Of a stretch of DNA of 64,000 nt, positions 55,493 through 64,000 are shown piece by piece. This stretch comes from Nymphaea colorata (Eukaryota; Streptophyta; Magnoliopsida; Nymphaeales; Nymphaeaceae). Location of the stretch: contig NW_022204507.1 in NCBI RefSeq assembly GCF_008831285.2, positions 5,228,174 to 5,292,173 on the forward strand, given 5' to 3'. Under the pieces are notes generated by a model. The model worked only from the letters and a program-made list of their open reading frames with translations. It was not told the DNA's origin and did not search any database. Each line of letters begins with the position of its first letter. The first letter of the stretch is position 1. The position numbers and the translations under genes were made by a program.

Positions 55493-56560
55493 ATGATACT
55501 ATATTATAAAGTGTTACCTAACAAAAATCAATGTCACCAGCCATTATATAATTTTTTTTTTTGTAAGAAGCTTGTTATTGGTCATTGGAAAGCATTAAGC
55601 TATAAACACTTTTTATATCTTGGTGAAATGTTTTGTTGTAAGCTGAAAACCAGATATTCCTCTTCTGTATTCATTGGAAATAAAAGTAATTTGTCTATAC
55701 AACCTTATAACATATAAGAGCTTAGTTGTGAGACATTTTATGTTTAATGAGATGAACTTTCTCTCTTCTAATACAAGGCCTACATTTAATGTTTAGAAAG
55801 TTTGTGATCATATCCTTGGGCAATAGAAATTTGCAACCTACCCAACAACTTACTTGTCTTGCTTCTTTCCTCTATAACTACACTTGTGTCCAAACAACAC
55901 TATCCTATATTATCTTCTGATGATGGCGATAGCCCCAACTCACCTTAAATTAATTGTTTAATCCTATAGACTCAAAGATTGTTTATTCAATCTTGGCTTT
56001 TGTGATTCTAATGCTAACTCTTTTTTACTTATTTGTTCTTAAGAACTACAAAAATTACTACTATTAATTTATGTGGGAAATATCTACTAGTAAGAAGGCC
56101 ATAGCAAATCCTATTAAAAGTTTTTATCAATAATTTTTCAACAAAGATTTGGGTACTCTAAACTTCTTTCTAGGATTGAAAGGATTTTATGTAAATCTTA
56201 TTGAAAGCTTTTCTCAAGAATTTTCTATCAAAGATCTGAGCACTCTAAATTTCTTTTTACATTTTGAAGTAGTTTATGAAAATGATTGAATGGTGTTGTT
56301 GCATAGGAAATATATACAGATTACTTCTCACAAAGATTCTACTACAAGTAAATTTAGTCAACAATATTGCTACAGCTAATGTGAAAATTATCCATACATC
56401 AAAGAAAAATAGTTTCATATGCTACTTCATACAAGAGTATAGCTGGAGCTTTATAATACATTTTGTTCACTGGGTTAAATGTGACAGATGCATTGAATAA
56501 AAAACTCATCTGTTCATATAAACACCTACTCCAAATCACTAAGACATGTTAAACGGATCA
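55493..56560 (+). mobile_element. Copia-4, copy 2
   Basis: Counterpart of 43,420-44,460. The frame 55,493-55,717 runs YKVLPNKNQ, then KLKTRYSSSVFIGNKSN, the copia integrase tail pattern. The doubled RT-end motif recurs here (FSTKDLGTLNFFLGL-like text at about 56,137-56,180, and FSIKDLSTLNFFLHF at 56,222-56,265). Decayed. Confidence 0.65.
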
Positions 56561-58299
56561 TAATATCTATGTTAAGGAAATATTATATATAGGAGACTGC
56601 CCTAATGACTCAAGATCAGCTCAAAAATATCTTGTCTATCCAAGTGACAAAATAATATCACAGATGACTACAAAAGTACTAACAATGGCGAAGTTCAGCA
56701 TGAATGTAGAACACAAGGCTATTTCTGCAAGCCTTTCATAATCATTATGGATTGAATAGTGTTAACATGAACTTAGTATTAACCAAGGTAGGCCAGCCAT
56801 ATAGTCTAATAATCTTTGTGCAACTTACAAGTAAGTAGATGGCCACTTTGTGAGATGAAGGGTTGCACAAGGAGAAATAGAAATTTAGCTTGTAAACTGA
56901 AAGAAACAGCAGTAGATATCTTAGGGCCACAATTTGTTATGCTAGTGGACAAGATGCATGTCAAGAGCTGCTTGATTCTCCGATTGAAAACAAATCCGTG
57001 GGGCCTTTCTTTTCTTGCTGAGTGATTAGCTTGCAAAGGGACACTGGAGAATAGACAAAAGAAAGATTACAGACAATTAGGAAAAGGGAGTCAGTGACGG
57101 TGGAAAACTTAACCCATAGAAAGCAAAAAAAATAAAGGATAAAATAAAGAGAAGAGTGACAAATTTATAGATAAAGTTGCATAAAATAAAAAGAAGTTTG
57201 CCCTTTTAAAAGTAGAAAACATATCAAATCTAAAAGGAAAATGTTGGATCACATATCTTATAAGGAAAGAAAAAAAATTGTCAAAAGCTAAATGGGCTTA
57301 CTGTAGATTTTGTAAACTTAGACTCACACAAAATAAGAGTTGTACCACTCATTCTTTTATCGCAAGTTGGAAGAATAGTTAGTGAAGATGTATTGTAGAC
57401 TTAAGCCATACTTAGGCTGAAACCGTGTAAGTTAATATTTGGTTGCGTCTCTCTTATTTACCTCCTATATTGTGACTTCATAGCAAGGCCCTTTAAACCT
57501 ATAATAGATATTAAAAGGAAAAAAAAGAGAATCAAGCAGGATGTTGCAGTTGTGTAGCCTCCCTTGCTATGCCATACTTAAGAGGGAGAGAGTCTTTGTT
57601 CGGCTAAGCTTCAACATGTGAATGGTGAAAGCCTTAGAATGAGGACAAATTGAGTGAGAAAAAGCCATGGGTTTGACCAGCAGAGTGCTGTTGGTGACCT
57701 CGCTAGTGGTTAGAGTCATAGTAGGACTCACAAACAATAGATGGTCAGAGCATGACCCCACTTTCTTAGTTCACCATTTAATCCTTAGAAAAATTAAAAG
57801 GAGGGAAAAGATGAGGGAAAATTAGGAAAATTGTGCCAATAAGGGGTTTTACACCTTTATGAAGGAATTTACAACCCCTCCATACTTTTTATAAATGTTT
57901 TAAAAAATAGGGCTGCAACCATGAAAGACCCCATTAATTTGTTGAACTTTTTAAAAAACAGTTGTAGCCTTTCAAAACTTTTTAGCAGCCTCAATTTTCT
58001 TAAAATAATTACATAAGGGGGTTTCCGGCCCCATTTTATACAGAATTGGAAAAATAAATTTTTTATGTTCAAAACAAAGGTTTGTAGGTTTGAAAATCTA
58101 TTCCATTTTGTCTATTTATTTGAAATTTCAAATGTGGGTTTGAAATAGACTTTTCCATTTAAAACTTGAGTTCATGAGGAACTAATTTTTTATGCCTCCT
58201 TGACTTTATTAATTGTTATAGAAAGTTCTCAAGCATGGATTTGTATGTAAAGTTTTTATATGTATTTGATAGCATGTGTATAGCCAAAAATGGATGGAT
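56561..58299. other. Right end of segment C', unidentified
   Basis: Counterpart of 44,461-46,211. No recognised feature. The short frames on both strands at 56,806-57,036 are opposite readings of the same bases. Confidence 0.45.
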
Positions 58300-61057
58300 T
58301 ATTTGGTCTAGCCATGATATCGTCCGAGCTAGTCAATTGGTCAATGTGGGATGACTTCTAACTCATGGAATGGGAAGGGAAAGAGGGTTATTCATTTGTC
58401 CTAGGTTAATGAGGTTGAGTAGGGGTCAATGCTCATTATATAAGTCATTTTATTGTTTTGCAACTGAGTCTATCTTATATTTTTGAGCATGCCAATTCTT
58501 AGAAACACTTTCCAACTTCTTCCCTTAAGGGCCAATTTCATTGTAACCCTTTGATTGATAAAAAAAAATAAAGAGATAGGAATAGGGAGGGGCACACATA
58601 AAAGAGACAAAATTGGTTATCTCAAACGGCACAAAAGGGCTCCCTACTTACTAGGTTTGGTACCCAAGGTTTTTTCCATTAAATCATGTTCCTTACGGCA
58701 TCCAAATGCAACGTGTCTAAGGAGGTGTTGCTTCGAAGAAAGGAAAATCTCATGCTATGTGCATTCAACAAGGACAAACCATATCCCATTTTTCCATGTC
58801 TTTTCATGCTCGCAAGAGGACAAGAATTGCTGATTGCATAATAAATGCCAATACCTCTAATAAGGCCAAGGGTATAGGCTTATGGATAAAGTCATCCAAA
58901 AACACACCTCTTCCATATACTACCAAAACCATGAGGATCTGCTACTGACATTCGTGATGTGCACCCATAATTTTCCAGTGATCTCCAAATTGATGTTAGC
59001 ATCAGTGTCACAAAAGATGTTGTTTCTTAACTTCTTAAATATCCCCAAAGGTCATGGGTAGACTAAGACGCCAGACAAGCTAAGACCATTTTACTCTAGA
59101 GATCTCTTCCACCTTCAATGGGTTGCCTCTTGGAAACTTTTTCAATTTGGGATGTTTACATCAAACTTATGCCCAAGTACCTTCACCATTTCTTTGCACA
59201 TCAATAGTGGATGAAGACATGATCTACTGTTTCAATTTGTCTATCATAGATCGCACATTGGTTGGCTAAGACATAGCCAACTCTTTGTGTTCTATCATAA
59301 GTCATTATATATACCTCCGTAGCCAAAAAAGGTGCACCATTTAGCTCTAGAAATGGCAATCCCATTCTATTTTATCGCCCTACAAAAAATCACTGCATCT
59401 ACATAATAGATACCTAGAATATTTGCCTAAACACCTCTGAATTTAGAAATTTTGATTTTCATATTGAGAACCGACCATTTGAGCCTACGCAAAAGAAAAA
59501 AAAAATTGAACCACAACTGTGAAAAAGATAAAAGGAGAGGGGATCTCCCTGATGAAGCTCCCTCTGGTTATAAAAAAATAAAAAATAAAAAAATAAAAAA
59601 ATAAACTTCATTTCTTCCGTTGATAATGAGAGCATATGAATTTGTTTCTTCACATGTCATTACCTTAGAAACCCAATTATCACAAAAAACAAGGTGGCGT
59701 ACGGCGTTCCTAACGAAGTTTCATTTAACTTTGTCATACACCTTTGACATATCAAGGTTCAGAAGCATTGATTGGCAGTTATGGTTAGCTAAGCTATTAA
59801 CCATCTAGTAGCATCCAAACCTATTCATGAATATGTTTATTAAGCAGAAATGCTCCTTCATCTTGATTAACAGTTCAAATGAGGATCTTTTCCATTGCAG
59901 CCGCCATGACTTTTGAAATGATATTGTAAATGCTATTGCACAATGCATTGAGCTGAAACTCCGTGATGTTGGAAGCATTAGGAGTTTGTCTACTCTGGTA
60001 ACCTGTTTTGGAGATGGTGAGATACTTTCATTCTTGAACCGTCGGGGATCTTGATGTGGTTGGAGAGTTTCTACTACATTATAGTCCTGCATTAAGTGAG
60101 ACATTGTCTTGCATCTTGAGCAAAATTTTATTTGTTCTTTTCATTCAACTCTTTGTGATCAGACATGATCATAATTGACACACTCCAACTCCACCATTGG
60201 ACGGAATGTTAAGGAAAGTAGTATCTCCACACAAATTCAAGAATATCCTATCTGCAGTTGAACCTTTGTGAAGGGATCGACTTCCGTTCACTCCCCTCCC
60301 AGCACCATGGCTACACCCTTTCCTTCCATAGGATGGACACCAAACAAGAAGTCTCTACTCACTAGGGGATTTCAAGGAACTCCCCAATATAGAGGTCCAT
60401 TATAAGGACCCATCTACTCGCAAGCAGTTGACCTCCCACTCGCAATGCCTGTTTCCTCAAAACGACAACAACTTCTTCACTAGAATCTACTTTTACTAGG
60501 AAATGACCATTACCAACAAAGGAAAAGTGAAGGTAGTGAATCTCAAATCAGGGAGAGTGAACTCCAATGATAAAGAAGCTGAGATCCATTGGTCCCCTAT
60601 TTGCTCTACCTAGGAAGTAGGCTATGGCAATGTATATGTATGATTTCTTCATCTCCTGTAGATCTTCCTCAAAAATGATGACATGGGAATGCCCACTAAC
60701 TGTATGCACTTCTAATTCTTCTTGGTCATCATAGGTTTCCATTGCATCCCTATTGATAGCTTTTACCCATATTTGAGAGTTGGATTGCCGCATTGATTGC
60801 AGCTGATCTCAGGTTGAGTATGTGGGACAACCCCTTCACAATCGCCTACCCTTGAAGCCTCCTGCTTGGAGACATTGGACTCCTCCTTATCGGTTACTTG
60901 GATGAAGGACCCCCTCATGGTCTCCACCAGCATCTCTTGGATCATCATCCGGGCTGGGGGCCTTCCTTCCTCACAGTTGTTGCATTGTCTCCTAGAAGCA
61001 CAGCCAGGGGAAGGAGGGAAACGAAAAACCCTATGAAAGGAGCTCTAATAAAACCCT
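58300..61057. repeat. Segment A'' (full-length copy with internal deletion)
   Basis: Matches A from 1 to 3,644 except that about 995 bp (A 1,043-2,037) are missing at 59,362 and 87 bp missing from A are present near 59,990. It continues past the point where A' stops. It joins B' at about 61,055. Confidence 0.95.
59200..60793 (-). mobile_element. Decayed L1-type LINE in A''
   Basis: The same LINE relic as in A. On the minus strand it has a DUF4283-like frame (60,793 to 60,548), the damaged zinc knuckle and RT start (frame 60,104 to 59,805), then RELHQGDPLSFYLFH within the frame 59,653 to 59,459, and zf-RVT-like text near 59,210-59,330. The 995-bp deletion removes the RT thumb. An extra 87 bp between knuckle and RT (VETLQPHQDPRRF) shows what A has lost. 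Confidence 0.8.
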
Positions 61058-64000
61058 ATTCAAGTGTGTGCACACGTTCATGCAAGCAACAAAAATTAGT
61101 CTTTTAATATTTTAGAAAATTTTTATAATGGTCTCTACATTTTAATCTTTTAGTATTTTTATAATTCCTTTTTTGCCCTTTAAAAGTCTTCTTTAAAACA
61201 AACTTCATGTGCAAGGAATCTTGCAGCTTCAACCAGCAACCTGCCACCTACTGTAATAGTTGGATGGTTGTAATTTAAATTTAATAACTTGGAAGCTAAC
61301 TGCACTTTCTGAAAGAGACATGGAATAGATGGATCCATTTTTTGTTATCAAAAGCATTTATCTGCTTTCACTTTTTAGAAGAGGGTCCTTGTTATTTTCT
61401 TTGAACCCCTGAACTATGCATGAATGGTTAACGTATAAAAACATGACCGCCGGTACAGATATCCATGATCAAGGATATTCATTCAACCCTTTTATTGGTC
61501 TTCTCTATAACAAATGCCTTTTTGGTGACATTAAGCTCGTTAGGCTTGTCAAGTTGTTGCATAGCTACTAGTTAATCTAGAGCTAGCTTCAACTATTGTC
61601 ATGCCAATTAGTCATCTGGTCATCCTGGTGTGTTTGGTAGTTTCGGATCTTATATCTAACGTTGATCTGAAATCCTTTTTTTTTTCTTTAATGGGACCCA
61701 TAAACAGACAATATATTTCAGATCCACAGAAAAATGAGGATTTGAGATTATTAATATATGGCCAAAACCTCAGATTTGAACTTTGATGGAAGCATAAGCC
61801 ATGGCAATGACAATGAACTAAGATGCTTTGTAAATCTTTTGAAGAATTAAACCTAGAAAAAAAAAATCAAAACGGGAATGAATTTATGGTGCCTTTTAAT
61901 TAATTGGAGGAAGACTTCATTTTACTTCAAAACGGGAACGAAAATCGCTTTTCTTGTTTTTTGAAATTGAAGGTGAATGATATGGCAACGAGCTGAGCAA
62001 GACTTGATCTAAGACATTCAAATTTTGACAACTTTTTCCAGTCTCCTCTTACGACCTCCTCACTACTTGGTAAAAAGATTCAGACATGTTTTCTGCAATT
62101 TTAGAGATAGAAAAAACATGTAGCAGAAATTATGAGAAATAATATGAAATTTTATGGCATATTTATAGAAAAGGATATTGACATCATTCGCAGTTTCTGT
62201 TTAGCGACCCATTTTCTTGGGCATAATTCGAGAAACAAGCGTCATTTTTCTGTATGGTTTTACATGTGATTAAAAGTCATCTCTTAACAAGTGAAACTTT
62301 AAACAGTAAAGTTTTTGTCTGCCTATCCAAATTACAGTTAACTCTCTACATATACTGAAACATATTCTCAAGGTTATAGCATATCCTGGTCAGGTCCACA
62401 TGCAATCTATGACCACAAAAAGGCCGCGGGAATGGAGGGGCCTTTAGGATATCTTGTGGTGGTGGAATGTTAATCTCCTTCTCACCCGAAGTACATCAGC
62501 TTTAAGATCCGGAAATTCCAAAGGTTAAAGAATATTTTTCAATTAAAACCAAAACGTAAACCACTAAGACACGTCAATAGTATATTTGCGTGCATGGCCA
62601 CATATGACAGTACTCTTAAACACTTTGATGGTCTTGGAATGGATGGGAGTCCTGGAATTCATGTGCAACTCTACCTATTTTAAATGTGGTGTTCAAATAA
62701 ATGAAAATGTGAATCTATCTTTTGCAGATCTGTTAAATATTGATCACATATATATTAAATGTGGAACTGCTTACTATGGACTGAATTTTGGTGGCGAAGG
62801 GTAGTTTCATTGTTACACCATTTATTATGACATTTAATACTATATAAGTGTAGATAACTGTGGCTTAATCTGATGTACTATAATTTCTTGAACATTTTTA
62901 AGTATTAATATTAAAATAGTAACTTTAACAAAAAGGTGATCGCGCGACAGATGAGAGAGTGTGTGTAAGTTATTGAAATGGGTGCTATAGGTATTTTATT
63001 TTACAACTAAAATTGGAAACTTAGTTTAACTGGATGGCTTTAAACTGGAGGATGAAACTTTCATAACGCTTAAGAAGTTAAAATTAAATGCAAAATTAAG
63101 ACGGTTTTGGAAAATATTCTCAAAATACAAGGGTCGTTGCTGAGAAAGTATCAAAGGATAAACATACCGGGTTGGCTTAATTAAATAACAAGAACAATTA
63201 AAAATAACAACAACAATAATAATAACAACAATACCATGAATAACAAGATTTAATGAAAACAGAGAACCAAAAACAAAAAAGAACAACCAAAGCAGACAAA
63301 GTAGGAGAAGAATGAACGCGAGTGTGACCGAGCAATAAGTCATGTGAAGATGACGTGGATGTAGCATCTTATGTGATGATGTATGCTTCCATTTGATGGT
63401 GGAAATAATACCTCACAAATGGCTGTGCGATGTCATCTGACATCTTTATCTCCCATATTTCTCGTCACCATTTTCTATTTCCTTGTGGATATTTAATTCC
63501 TCAAGCTTCTGGAGATCCATGCAGTTCTTCGTTCTATTAGTCGTTGGTGGGGAGGCTGAGTTGTTAGGGATTTCAATGAATCAGATTCAGATAAAATATC
63601 AAATCAAGTTTCTTTACATAAACCAGATATGAAAAACAGAGAAATTTGATATCCAAATACAAAATCAGATTGGATTCGGTATTAAAAATTGGCATCCGAT
63701 TGAATTCGGATTCGGACTCAGCATCAAATAGACAACCAATAGGATACCAGAGAAAAAATATATAATGGATATCTAAACCTAAGTTACATATCTGGATCTA
63801 AATAATATATTTTATTCTACATTATTGCAACTTTATAAATCTGAATCGAAATTTGAATTCCCAATTTTAAATTAATATCATCCGAATCTGAAACCAATGC
63901 AAACTTAGTCGAGCACTTGACGAGGTTTAGGCCACCTCCAGATCCACTCCAAGTGACATTTTGTTCATTAGCCTTCTTGCTTTTATAGCTGAATTTTTTC
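61058..64000. repeat. Segment B' (second copy of B, runs off the window)
   Basis: Follows B (12,513-15,420) closely to the last base. The MITE relic is at 63,565 and the D-type part begins at 63,367. The match is still continuing at the window end, so the duplication extends beyond it. Confidence 0.95.

Larger units (their letters stand above)
46716..58299. repeat. Segment C' (copy 2 of C)
   Basis: Second copy of C. Homologous parts are 46,716-49,844, 51,449-55,056 and 55,057-58,299. It uniquely holds the 5' part of Copia-3 and a gag-like remnant (49,845-51,448). It lacks about 250 bp around 55,056, and has a private 20-bp tandem duplication near 55,268-55,307. Confidence 0.95.

Noticed and set aside
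36046-58299. C/C' as two independent insertions of one large transposon
   Set aside because: The blocks contain several unrelated element fragments in the same order and lack common termini; the A' truncation at the C' start fits tandem duplication better.
1-64000. CRISPR arrays, rRNA genes, tRNA genes
   Set aside because: No regularly spaced short repeats with unique spacers were seen, and no rRNA or complete tRNA-like sequence. The tRNA-like matches are retroelement primer-binding sites.
1-64000. A new multi-gene biological system
   Set aside because: Coding remains are almost all transposon proteins with stops and frameshifts; no cluster of intact, co-oriented unknown genes exists. The only unexplained coding-like block (36,657-37,856) is too short and broken to call a system.

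Overview
This is a stretch of repeat-rich plant nuclear DNA, almost certainly from a flowering plant. The evidence is the mix of plant-type Ty1/copia elements (primer-binding sites complementary to initiator tRNA-Met, Retrotran_gag_3-type gag, CCHC knuckle, copia RT and RNase H motifs), plant L1-type LINEs (DUF4283-like ORF1, EN-RT-zf-RVT ORF2), hAT-type MITEs with 8-bp target-site duplications, and a CACTA-like end. I cannot name the species. The background is AT-rich, except for a visibly GC-richer LINE at about 17.2-22.4 kb. I see no convincing intact host gene, no rRNA or tRNA gene and no CRISPR array. Nearly every open frame is a decayed transposon fragment or a shadow of one.

The dominant structure is a set of nested direct segmental duplications. 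Segment A (1-3,644) contains a decayed minus-strand LINE and recurs at 46,212-46,715 (A', truncated) and 58,300-61,057 (A''). Segment B (12,513-15,420) recurs at 61,058-64,000, running off the window. In the last copy A'' is joined directly to B', whereas in the first copy 8.9 kb (3,645-12,512) lies between A and B. Segment C (36,046-46,211) is repeated in tandem as C' (46,716-58,299), each followed by A-type sequence. A' is cut where C' begins, which is the signature of a tandem duplication. A' and A'' share variants that A lacks, so the C-A tandem step looks younger than the A/A'' step. A smaller segment D (14,785-16,067) is copied at 24,484-25,790 and partly again at 63,367-64,000.

Region by region: 1-3.6 kb, segment A with LINE remnant; 3.6-12.5 kb, single-copy AT-rich DNA with an 84-bp minisatellite, three MITE traces, a CT/AT-rich tandem repeat and a minus-strand copia LTR/PBS scar; 12.5-16.4 kb, segments B and D ending in a copia LTR (type X); 16.8-17.2 kb, a 71-bp tandem repeat and CACTA-like end; 17.2-22.4 kb, the best preserved element, an L1-type LINE on the minus strand whose ORF1 stop overlaps the ORF2 start as ATGA; 22.4-24.5 kb, nothing recognised; 24.5-34.2 kb, segment D followed by two copia elements head to tail that share one LTR (type Y), the second carrying an intact hAT MITE and ending in a type X LTR; 34.2-36.0 kb, spacer with a microsatellite, a 37-bp tandem repeat and a MITE; 36.0-58.3 kb, the C/C' tandem, each with a short unrecognised gene-like block, an old copia (Copia-3) and a second copia fragment (Copia-4); 58.3-64 kb, A'' and B'.

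The window therefore reads as a record of retrotransposition, MITE insertion, microhomology-type deletion and unequal duplication, not as a set of cooperating genes. I found no evidence for a new defence, biosynthetic or regulatory system. The strongest items to follow up are the nested duplication, the LINE ORF1/ORF2 overlap, the chimeric copia pair, and the unrecognised membrane-protein-like frame duplicated in C and C'.
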